Part shown: positions 55,375 to 64,000 of the stretch, one piece after another
Position numbering within the stretch: position 1 is the stretch's first letter
Layout: every line of letters begins with the position of its first letter
NCBI GenBank assembly: GCA_022560025.1
Contig: JAFISE010000059.1
Coordinates: 62,001-126,000 of the forward strand
From: Stagonosporopsis chrysanthemi
Lineage: Eukaryota > Ascomycota > Dothideomycetes > Pleosporales > Didymellaceae
Reading direction: 5' to 3'
DNA: 64,000 bases
Position numbers and translations under genes: made by a program
Notes under the pieces: generated by a model
What the model saw: the letters and a program-made list of their open reading frames with translations, nothing else
Databases searched by the model: none
Told to the model about the DNA's origin: nothing

Positions 55375-56469
55375 ATGGCAGGTTTCATCCAAAACATCAT
55401 CTGGAACTCGGTCGAAGGCTTCGTAGACGCTGCAAAGAAGACAGGCGGCGAGTACGCAGGCAATGCGCTAATCAAAGCCGGCGATGCGATTGAGAATGGT
55501 GGACGAAGCGTTGGAGGCGGTACGTTTCCCAGACCTTTCCCAGACCTTTTCAAGTCCACATTTGAAGCCAATCTGCAGCCAAAGTGCATAAACTAACAGA
55601 CCCAAGGCATCGAACGCGCAGCAACAGGCTACGGCTCCAAGCTCTCAGGCCAATCCCACCAGCCCTCCTCAGCATCCAAGGCGCTTCCGTCTACGGCTCG
55701 CAAACCAGCCATTAAACGCAGCAACTCGATGCCCGCAAACACAAAAGCCTCAGGCTCCCCTGCCGGCGGCCGCTCTATCGCAGGGCCCACAAGCGGTGTG
55801 CCGCTTGGAGCAAAGAAGACCGTGGGCGGCGCGAAGAAAGCCGTTGGCGGCGTTACTGGAGGAGTCGGGAAGGCTGTCGGAGGTGTCACGAATACCGCGA
55901 CGAGGGGGTTAGGTGGAGTAACAGGAGGAGCTACTCGAGGTGTAAACGGAGTCGTAGGCGGCGTGGGCAAGACGACCAATGGCGTGGTTGGCGGCGCATC
56001 ACGCAACGCAGCACGCGGCGTCGATGGGCTGGCAGGGCTCGCAGGCGGCGCAGCAAAATCCACCAGCAGCCTCACAGGCGGCGTAACGAAGACCACAGGT
56101 GGCCTCGTCAACAACGCCACAAAAGGCGTCGGCGGCATAGTAAACGGCGCCTCTAAGCCCCTCTCCAGCGTGGGCGCCAACGCCCAGAAAGCCGTCCCCG
56201 CTGGCCTGCCAAAACCTTACAACAGCACCTCCGCTGGCTCCAGCTACACGAACCCGTTCCCCAGCGCGAAGAAGACGGCGGTTAGGCCGGGCCAGAGCAA
56301 GCCTTTCTCTGCGCCCAAGGAGAACAAGAGCGCAGTCAAGCCGTATCCAGGGACAAACACACTGCCGGGACAGGCGAGCAAAACGCCAGTGAAGAAGTAT
56401 ACGCCAGCACCGAGGTTGGGGAGCCAAGTCCAGGAGGGACAGAAGATGACGCACATTGGTGCGTTCTAG
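55375..56469 (+). CDS. Glycine-rich repeat protein, 335 aa
   Basis: The CDS is 55375-55519 and 55607-56469. The 87 nt intron has an ACTAAC branch and an AAG acceptor. The first 48 residues form an amphipathic helix-like start (MAGFIQNIIWNSVEGFVDAAKK). After a Ser/Lys-rich linker, about residues 120-240 consist of imperfect repeats around GGVTxGVGKxVGGVT, GLGGVTGGATRGVNG and VVGGVGKTTNG. These alternate Gly-Val pairs with Thr/Lys/Arg, giving an amphipathic pattern reminiscent of LEA-like or hydrophilin proteins, though not the classical 11-mer. The C-terminus is Lys/Pro-rich (SQVQEGQKMTHIGAF). No signal peptide. Function unknown; a stress-protectant or membrane-associated role is inference only. 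Confidence 0.75.
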
Positions 56470-57160
56470 GTGATGGTGTGGTTTTCTGTGTATGATATGA
56501 TGGCGCGGTTTGTTTGGAGGGCGTTTGAGCGGTTTTAAGAACGTACTCGGGTAGTGAGCACATGGTCATGGAAGCATGTAGGGATCGTGTTCTAGGCTCA
56601 ATTGGACTGACGAATAACGCTCCCCTTTGTTGCCGGCATTCATAATGTGTAGGGCCGGACATCTCTTTTACTTACGGTCATAGGATGCGAGAGTCAAGTT
56701 CTCCTGTCTGATCCACTGTCCGTCATGAAGCTTTTTCGAGAAATCGGTAGATCACGTTTTTCTACCTGGAGTACTACTTGTCATGCAGTCTACCAAATCA
56801 TTCTAGTCACCTGTGGCCTCCACTAATCATGGTAAGTAGTAGGAAGAGGTGGGATCTTGGCCAAATGTGCGCTCCAGTTGCAAGACTCGCTGGTGGGTCA
56901 CGTTCATGCAGTTTGAACTCAGAGTGTTATGTACCCGACGACTTCTTCGCTCGAACACTGTATTCCGACGACCTTGTCGCGTAGACAGACTGAGTAGTAG
57001 GTGAGCCTACAGCCTCCTTGCACTTATGTGTTAAGGGTTCGAAAGATGTCCGCTTACTTCATCTCTCAACATTCAACAAGAGGATGGTTCTCGATACCTG
57101 TCGGTGAAAAAGACGCAATACACCCAGTCTAGAGAAGATAGTAGGTCAACCTTGTTCTTG
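56470..57160. other. Intergenic region between convergent genes
   Basis: About 690 nt. Only short, unsupported open frames are present. Confidence 0.5.
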
Positions 57161-58096
57161 TTAGTAACGTTCAGAGGTTTTGATCACTCTGTTACGAACC
57201 CTCTCGCCCCAATCCATGAACTCCTCTACGCTCACTTCACGAACATCCCTAAAGCTTCGATCGGACCTCGAGCCTTCCTCCAAATGTTCTGGAGGGAATA
57301 CTGCAACCAATTTCTCTAGAGGCTTCAGAACTTCAACTGGCAACGGACGAAGCGCTATAGTTGTCGGTTTGCCGGGTTCTAAACGTTGCGCCAGTGGAGC
57401 AAGTTGGGCGAGGGACCGATGTGACTTCGTATGCTTGGACCGATTCACCCTGGCAGGGTATGACAGTCGCGACACTACATCAAGCAAGTCGTCGTATGAT
57501 GCTTCTCCCGTGGGTGGATGGACTAGTGCTGAAAAGATGAAGAACAAACGCTGTCGGGGGCTGGTCCCACGCCGAATGACCTCAGTGGCACCCACTGACC
57601 CTTGCCCGAGGATCGTCTTGCAACGATTGGTTAGCAGGATGATAGCGCGACATAATGCGTCTCTTGTCAGAGGAACAGTGTGGGAGAAAGGAAAGCAGGC
57701 GTGAGGGACGATCAGCGTCTCCAAGATAGTAGCGTTGAGCTCCAGAACATCTCTATGCTCAGGCTCACTGTTCTTGAGATGTTCAATAATGGGAGCCATC
57801 AGGACTAGACCATTGGAATCTATTCCTAGTCCCGCCACCAGACCATTGAAGTATGCCAACGTCTCTGGTTCGATGAACGAATAGGAGTAATTCACGTCTC
57901 CTATAAACTCTTCAAGATACCCTTTCAGAACGCTCGCTATGAAATATAAGCATAGTACAAAATCTGAAGCACTTATCATACCCTGTGTAGAGTTTTGACA
58001 CCATTTCTCGAAGTCCTTGTCGCAGGTCGCATTGCCTGTAGGGGATGGGCCTCTCTTGTTGTACTCTTTCTTGGATGACAAACTGAACAATCCCAT
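57161..58096 (-). CDS. Hypothetical protein, 296 aa
   Basis: The proposed CDS is 58096-57982 and 57936-57161, with a 45 nt intron (GTATGA..CATAG). The intron is stop-free and a multiple of three, so an unspliced reading is also open and would give 311 aa. I chose the ATG at 58096 (MGLFSLSSKKEYNKRG); earlier in-frame codons start at GTG. The body is well ordered, with ETLAYFNGLVAGLGI, LTRDALCRAIILLTNR, QRLFFIFSALVHP and YDDLLDVVSRLSYP. It ends with VSVEEFMDWGERVRNR. I do not recognise a family. The N-terminal Gly2 could suggest myristoylation, but position 6 is Leu, which does not fit the consensus. Confidence 0.65.
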   Translation of the reverse strand: MGLFSLSSKKEYNKRGPSPTGNATCDKDFEKWCQNSTQGMISASDFVLCLYFIASVLKGYLEEFIGDVNYSYSFIEPETLAYFNGLVAGLGIDSNGLVLMAPIIEHLKNSEPEHRDVLELNATILETLIVPHACFPFSHTVPLTRDALCRAIILLTNRCKTILGQGSVGATEVIRRGTSPRQRLFFIFSALVHPPTGEASYDDLLDVVSRLSYPARVNRSKHTKSHRSLAQLAPLAQRLEPGKPTTIALRPLPVEVLKPLEKLVAVFPPEHLEEGSRSDRSFRDVREVSVEEFMDWGERVRNRVIKTSERY

Positions 58097-58696
58097 GGTC
58101 TTAAGACTGAAGTGAGGCCGAAGTAAGTGATTTGTCACGCAATAGAGGTTATGTAAAATTGACCTCACGATCGTTCAAACACGAAGTAGGGTAGGCGGAG
58201 AAGTTGTGCATTGAAACGGGTAGCCTTGGATATATAGCATCTCATCCGGTGGCTGAGTAGCTTAAGCGAGACCAGCACTAAACTCTTTGCGAAGTTGGCA
58301 AGCCACATTCGTTTATCTGCATGTGGCACAGCCATTGTATCTGCACAGCTTACCAAGTCCGAACCCCGTGAAACTTCTGGCTGCAAAGTCCAACACCGTG
58401 TTCATGATACTGCATATCGCGCAGCTGTTCGTTGGAGAGAGAACATACTAGATCGTACGAGATCTTGCTCCGTTGCTTATCTTTCCAAACAAACGGACTG
58501 TGCAGCACTCTCACGTATCCATATGCGCATGCTATACATGCAAGCATGAGGTATTCCCATCATCACGGAGTCACTCCAATCCGGAAATGATCGTACAAAT
58601 CTCGCACTTTGATTTGCGCCACTTGTCGAGCGGAGATTTTAGGTTCGGATTTGGACTCCATCGTCCGGGGGAGCCGTGTTCCAATTACAACAAAGC

Positions 58697-58704
58697 TATA
58701 AAAA
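58697..58704 (+). promoter_or_regulatory. TATA box of the secreted-protein gene (candidate)
   Basis: TATAAAAA lies about 175 nt upstream of the ATG at 58872, followed by a T/C-rich leader. Confidence 0.4.
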
Positions 58705-58871
58705 CTGGCTTGGAGAGTGGTACAAGTATTCTTCAATCCATTTTCATTCATTCGTCTCTCAAGGCTGTGCCTTTGCATCATCGAAAGTAAATTCTACCTT
58801 GACGGTAGACTACGATTCTCGTTCATTTCAAATCCCAACACTCATTCAGCTCACCTTATTTCAAGATCACT

Positions 58872-59693
58872 ATGCGTACTTCTGCTCTTGCCACGCTCTT
58901 GATAGGGCTCTTCGCTATTTTTGTGGTTTCACTTCCCACCTCACGGGACGGTTCCTCTGTACAGAGCATTTACGGTTGCTACTCTTCTGAAGGGCTTGCG
59001 ATCGCGGGCTGCAGTGACAAGTCTCCCTCATCTGAATCCACGAGCGTCGGAGACCACAAGAAAAGAGCGCCACCTCCAAAGGCATCTGCAAAGCCTGCAA
59101 AGCCTGCGACGCCAACCACGATCAAGACCAAGAACTATGAGATTGTTGAGAAAGTCGCAAAGGGACAAAAGTTGGTAGTTGGCGAATCGTACTTGTTGAC
59201 AGCAAAGACCGGTGTCCACAAGCAAATTGTCGTCGGCAAAGTTGTTGAGACTACAGACAAGAAGACAGGGCAGAAAACGTTGGATATCGATGCTGCCATG
59301 AGTGAACTCACCAAAGACGTTGGCAATGCTAGCACTTTCTCCAAGGTCTGCAAGATGTTCTATGGTGGTACTTGCGAAGAGAACCACGTTGAGAACTATT
59401 CCTGCGCAAGGGGAGCTAATGGGGGCACTTCCTACAAGTTTGTCTCCACAGCAAACGTTGTATTCGCGGATAAATCAACGTTCATACAAAACGGTAAGTT
59501 GATCCTGACTGCCCTGAACAGACCTAAGGACTAACTCTAGTTGCAGGCGAGGTTATCCTTCAGAAAAACACCAAGTACAACATCTTGACCAATAACTGTA
59601 AGATCGTATCTACCCATTTCGTGTCTTCAATACGCTAATGTTCAACCAGGTTGGACGCACGCCAGGAAGCTAGCGAACGTTACGAAGAAGTAA
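58872..59693 (+). CDS. Secreted protein of unknown function, 238 aa
   Basis: The CDS is 58872-59493, 59547-59597 and 59650-59693, with introns of 53 and 52 nt. An N-terminal signal peptide is clear (MRTSALATLLIGLFAIFVVSLP). The next 45 residues look like a propeptide with a dibasic Kex2-like site (DHKKRAPPP). A Lys/Pro/Ala-rich linker follows, then an ordered domain: KNYEIVEKVAKGQKLVVGESYLLTAK, a region with four cysteines (KVCKMFYGGTC, NYSCARG) and a Thr/Asn-rich end (NNCWTHARKLANVTKK). It has possible N-glycosylation sites. The unspliced first frame ends about 40 nt into intron 1. This could be a small secreted effector-like or cell-surface protein, but I do not recognise the family. Confidence 0.75.
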
Positions 59694-61328
59694 AAGAAGG
59701 AGATCAAATATACTTGCAATTAGCAGGATGGTACGAGAATAGCTAAAGACATCCTGTCACAATATAGCAATCTCTGCACTATAAGGATCGGGTGTACTCG
59801 GGCCGCCATGTTACTGCAATGGAAGACTGTAGTCACACAACATTTTCATGGTCGGCCCTACTCATCTTCACCCTACTTTAGCACGTAGCTTAGAATCACT
59901 CAACTTTGGTGAACCTCAACTGTTCTCCGTGCGATACATTACTAGCAAGGATCAGAGACTGCCCCAGGAAAAGGACTTTCCCAATAGATCTAAAGCCCAA
60001 GGTCATACCAAAAGCATTGCCCACAAGAAAACCCGATAACTTGAGTGATGTAAGCTTCTCCACCGTCCTTTCACCTCACCTTTTAGCTAGATCAAGACAC
60101 TCATTACTTACCGCCGACGCGTCAGGTGCATTAGAGTCGTGTGATCAACTCTCGGCAGATGCCATGAGCTCGTGTACATGTGCACCAGTGTTTGGAACGA
60201 CTCAAGCATCGTCATCAATGATCGGCTATTTTTGAATAGCCGCTGAACGGTCGTCACCAAACCGTTAAAACGTCACCACCACGACAAATCAGGTCTCGCA
60301 CTACCCATGCATGTGGCATGTTAGTTGTGATCGGAAACTATCCGCACCATCTTCCGAAAAGGGTCCTTCCTCTGAGTGAGACTTTACGAGGGAAAAAAAA
60401 GCCCATGGACTGGAACACAACATATCAAGCGGATGGCATGCTGAGTCAGGCCGGAATCAGGTTCCTGGTTCTTTGATCATCCCTATACCCGCACCACCAC
60501 CCAGCCTCCCGCCTGGGCCCGGCAGAAATCGTCAAGCTACTGGCCATTAGCGATTGACATCTTAATACTCTTCATCTCTCCTGTACCATTCTCAACTGAA
60601 AGTGGGAACACCGAGCACAGATCGTACACCTGTCTGTGGTCTTATAGGCTGCAGGTGCACTGTTGCGGCTTAGCTAATTATTGGATTCTGATAAATTGCG
60701 GGTGAACTGAAAGATGATGTTATAGCCACGAATTTACTCACTTGTCTCGGATTTGTAGAACAGGCTGAGGTACGTAAGCTTTTAGCTGACCACTACTAGT
60801 GCTACGTTTCACCCCATCACAACACCATTAGCACGAGAGCCAAGCAGCAGCCCGTAGTACACGTCAGTAATAAGAACTATTTGATCTCCATATTAGCCTT
60901 TTGAAGGCCACCCACTCCCTACGCAGATCGAAGACGTTTGGGAGGGATTTGCTGTTGGACGCGATCGTGTCGCAAAAGAAGGAAAGCCTCTCGGTCGCCC
61001 GATCAAGAGGGTAGTCGGACTCCGAACCAGCCCACGGGCATCTAATTGGCATAGAAGTTGTCCCTTAGATGTGAGGACTTATCTCGGCCTTGTCTTGTCG
61101 TTTTAAAGCGCGCAGCCCGATCATCTATCACCCTACGACTCACATCAGCACCAAGGCCTTGAGGGGTTCGGCAGCAGTCAACTAAAAGTTCGTTATATCG
61201 TCAAAACGAGACATCGGATTATTCCATCAATCTGACTGCAAGACCGTTCCTCTAGCATCCTATCGTACTCGGCTTTCGGATTTACCCAACTGATTATATC
61301 ATTTGCGCACCATAAATAGGACGATCAA
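59694..61328. other. 1.6 kb intergenic region
   Basis: No open frame over about 110 codons and none with a domain. Nothing else is recognised. Confidence 0.5.
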
Positions 61329-63251
61329 ATGGCTTTGGTCGCCCTGCCCCTTGAGCTGCAGCAGGAGATTGCATCTTGGATCGAAACAGCACATCGGCCC
61401 AGCCTGAATTCGTTCAGTCTGACTAGCAAGGCTTGCCAAAGAGCAACAGCCTTTCTTACATTTCAGCGGATCGTCCTTACGATCAACGACCGCGAGGCAC
61501 TGCATCGCAATGTCAACGATCTCCTCAAGACCCTCTCCCACACAGACTTCGCCTCTCACGTCCAACATTTGACCTTGAAAGGGATGCTACAGTATAACGA
61601 CCGTAAGACCGTCGCTCGTCATGGAAGTACCGAATGGTGGAGACAGACTGGTCTGAACGAAATTTTAGAGGAAGAAGAATTGATCCATCACACTGGATCT
61701 TATTCAGTTTATGACGAGCCTGTCATCAAGAAGGCATCCGAAGAAGACCAGGCATGGGCTCCCGTCTTACGACTGCTCCAAGTCATACCCAATTTGAAGG
61801 ATCTTGTCTACGACTGCCAAAACCAATTCCCACCAAGTCTTCTCAGCATTCTCCACACCAAGTATCCTCAGTGTAGGCTTCACCACCTCACATTCAAGTT
61901 TCGAACTCTATTGTGGGGCGTTCCCTATCCTTACGAGATGGAGCTCGCTACATCCCCATGTTTATACAGAGTCAAAGTTGTCCATGCCCCAATTGACACG
62001 GATGGCGACGACGACTACAACCAAGACGCTGTAATAGAACTTGCTGCGGGCCTGGCACCAAACCCCAAGGAGGTTACTATCCTAGATCTCTACCCAACAG
62101 GGTCTTTGCACTATCATCACATTCGGGATCTATGGAAAGGTCTCCCAGGCTACGCCGGCAAGTCCGTGAAATCTTTGACATCGCTGTCACTCATCGGAAT
62201 TCCACTTCATATTTGGAAGCCGTACCTTTGGGGTTGGATACGGCACACAGACCTTACTTGTCTACAACACCTCGCACTACTGGAAGGCTACAACCATCGG
62301 TTTGATGGAGTTGATGGCGAAACCATGCAGTGGATCTCGGAGAACTTTGTTTTCACCCAATTAAGATCGCTCAAGATATATCTTACTCGCAACGACCGGA
62401 TTCTCGAACAACCGTATTATAGTGAAAATGCAATTTTCTTCTTCCAGGCCTTTAGGCCACTTGAGGAGCTTTCTATAGACGGACCCGTGGACCCAACAAT
62501 TTTGGCTGCCATACTCTCTCGTCATGGACAACAGCTGAGGAAACTTCGCGTGAACCAATCAGAGCAACTTGTTGACGCTGATAACAATCGCCAGCGCCGA
62601 GATATCCCTATGGAATTCTCAAAGGAGCGTATTCTACAGATCCAGCTCCAATGTCCAGCGATAGAAGAGCTCGCCATCCCGATCAAGCGCAACAAGTCTA
62701 GTACCCACGAGGCTGAACTGTACAAATGTTTCAGCAGCATGAAGCACTTGCGCTCGCTCTTTCTTACTCTAGACTGTTCGAAGCTACGCATCCGCCGAGA
62801 TCCTACATACCAATCCCATTTTGTTGAGGATGAGGATCGAGTGTTGCTTGCCGCTTTCGGAAACAAGGTTAATGTGGGTGAATGGAAGGAAATCCTCATC
62901 GACTGCGCAGTGAATGAGGCGCTGGCACGGTCGATATGGAATACCATCAGCCACAGTAAGCAGGGCAGACGGCTGGAGCGTTTCAAGCTCTGGACAACTG
63001 GCGGAGGCGAGTATGGTGGGGGACCAAGTCCCCGTTGCCTTGACACGATGCTTCAAAACCTTAGTCGCTCATGGTTGATTGAGCGCATTCCACGTGACGT
63101 TAAAGAGAAACTTGTTGTCAGGGAATTGGGGCAGCGTGCACGGGAGGCTGATGACCGGGATGTGAGGTGTAGTCTCTATTCAGATGCAGGACAAATTTTC
63201 CGAACTATCTGGCCGTGCAAAGAAGGTAGCAAAGATTGGAGAGACGACTGA
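61329..63251 (+). CDS. F-box protein, 640 aa
   Basis: A single-exon gene with an ATG start. Residues 3-50 form an F-box (LVALPLELQQEIASWIETAHRPSLNSFSLTSKACQRATAFLTFQ). This would bind Skp1 in an SCF ubiquitin ligase. The rest has leucine-rich spacing suggestive of degenerate LRRs: VQHLTLKGM, LKSLTSLSLIGIPL, LTCLQHLALLEGY, QLRSLKIYL, LRKLRV and LRSLFLTLDCSKL. This matches the many rapidly evolving F-box/LRR-like proteins of Pezizomycotina. No substrate can be inferred. There are no membrane segments. The C-terminus ends KEGSKDWRDD. Confidence 0.8.
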   Translation: MALVALPLELQQEIASWIETAHRPSLNSFSLTSKACQRATAFLTFQRIVLTINDREALHRNVNDLLKTLSHTDFASHVQHLTLKGMLQYNDRKTVARHGSTEWWRQTGLNEILEEEELIHHTGSYSVYDEPVIKKASEEDQAWAPVLRLLQVIPNLKDLVYDCQNQFPPSLLSILHTKYPQCRLHHLTFKFRTLLWGVPYPYEMELATSPCLYRVKVVHAPIDTDGDDDYNQDAVIELAAGLAPNPKEVTILDLYPTGSLHYHHIRDLWKGLPGYAGKSVKSLTSLSLIGIPLHIWKPYLWGWIRHTDLTCLQHLALLEGYNHRFDGVDGETMQWISENFVFTQLRSLKIYLTRNDRILEQPYYSENAIFFFQAFRPLEELSIDGPVDPTILAAILSRHGQQLRKLRVNQSEQLVDADNNRQRRDIPMEFSKERILQIQLQCPAIEELAIPIKRNKSSTHEAELYKCFSSMKHLRSLFLTLDCSKLRIRRDPTYQSHFVEDEDRVLLAAFGNKVNVGEWKEILIDCAVNEALARSIWNTISHSKQGRRLERFKLWTTGGGEYGGGPSPRCLDTMLQNLSRSWLIERIPRDVKEKLVVRELGQRAREADDRDVRCSLYSDAGQIFRTIWPCKEGSKDWRDD

Positions 63252-64000
63252 ACAAGTGTCCTTCTCCCCGAGTAGTTTCAAAAAGGAGTCTGCTTGAAAG
63301 GGTTTAGCTTTCCTGTGGATAGGTCAATCCCGCTTAACTTGTTCACCGTTCAGAGGACATGCTATGGTGGGCAGCGTTGTGGTCCGTGGAAGCACCACTT
63401 TGCCACGTTCTCCATATAACCAGAAGAATCTTGATTGGCTGCAAGTACTTTTGTGTTCCTGATTTCGCTCCGAACATCGATAGCTCTGTGGATTTTGCGC
63501 CAGCATATCACAATTGATCTTGAGAATACCTAACATCATCAGCGAAACAACCACAGTAGCGAAAAATTGAGGCATAATACCTACGCAGAATATTTCCGGT
63601 ACTTTGCAGCCTAGAAATAGGCGTATACGATCCTGCAAGCTCAGATCGTACTTTGCAACTATGATGCCCGTGAGGCAGTGCTACGAAAGGCCGATGCTGG
63701 TGGGTTGAAGGATTGCTTCGTGTTCTTCGCTAGCATAAGTCCGACAAGCAGTAGGGGTTTCATCCACCTCCAGAATCACGCCGGGTGAATGTCGTGGGTC
63801 AAGTGGAGTAACCTTGTGCCAGCTATGTGGTATCCATAACGGATGTCCGAGCAAAGTCCTTACTACATCTACCCTTGGAGCGAACAATGTATTCGAAAGA
63901 AGTTACATAGAACGGAATACCGTACGGATAGTTTCGATCAAGACAGCCAGCCTCGTCTACGGCGCTGCAGTTCCGTAACTGTGCCGCTAGTTATATGCAT
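63252..64000. other. Downstream flank to window end
   Basis: About 750 nt. Open frames of up to 104 codons on the minus strand, none recognisable; one could be part of a gene lying outside the window. Confidence 0.4.

Noticed and set aside
1..64000. Biosynthetic gene cluster, transposon, CRISPR or novel defence system
   Set aside because: No polyketide synthase, NRPS or terpene synthase, no transposase or reverse transcriptase, and no regular spaced repeats. The genes are ordinary dispersed fungal loci.

Overview
The window is nuclear DNA from a filamentous ascomycete (Pezizomycotina; Dothideomycetes is my best guess, by overall resemblance only). The evidence is short introns, mostly 41-60 nt, with GT..AG ends and CTAAC-type branch sites; about one gene per 2.7 kb on both strands; and typical ascomycete genes (GatB, BUB1, KAR9, MEP ammonium permease, GH81 glucanase, laccase, alternative oxidase, methanol-oxidase-type GMC enzyme). 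There are no operons, CRISPR arrays, rRNA genes, recognisable tRNA genes or intact transposons.

Layout. 0-4.3 kb: 3' end of a 1-Cys peroxiredoxin, the spliceosomal DEAH helicase PRP2, and a four-exon small secreted protein. 4.3-10.4 kb: a gene-poor stretch, a five-exon laccase and a single-exon unknown protein. 10.8-17.3 kb: KAR9, a conserved fungal protein of unknown function, and a five-exon acylphosphatase hidden among tiny exons. 18.2-25.5 kb: mitochondrial alternative oxidase, peroxisomal alcohol oxidase ending in SRL, and an unknown coiled-coil/NLS protein whose reading frame appears interrupted. 26-29.5 kb: a secreted GH81 endo-beta-1,3-glucanase with a long Gln/Pro-rich and acidic tail. 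31-35.5 kb: a WW-domain protein, ribosomal protein L28 (uL15) and mitochondrial GatB. 35.5-38.7 kb: an unresolved basic-protein locus and an F-box-like protein. 39.7-45.5 kb: an inositol-monophosphatase-family enzyme and a MEP/AMT ammonium transporter behind a 2.7 kb intergenic region with four GATA-factor sites. 46.6-54.8 kb: the spindle-checkpoint kinase BUB1, a small unknown coiled-coil protein, and an acyltransferase with an unusual repeat-bearing tail. 55.4-63.3 kb: a glycine-rich repeat protein, an unknown protein, a secreted protein and an F-box protein.

The genes are mostly independent housekeeping or secreted-enzyme genes and do not form a biosynthetic cluster. Weak functional themes are redox/C1 metabolism (peroxiredoxin, alternative oxidase, alcohol oxidase), mitosis (KAR9, BUB1) and extracellular enzymes (laccase, GH81). 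I see no convincing new biological system. The most unusual items are the repeat-bearing acyltransferase tail, four stop-free introns of length 3n (two of them in the ammonium permease), the interrupted NLS gene at 23.9-25.5 kb and the unresolved locus at 35.6-37.3 kb. All exon boundaries were placed by eye from splice consensus and frame continuity.
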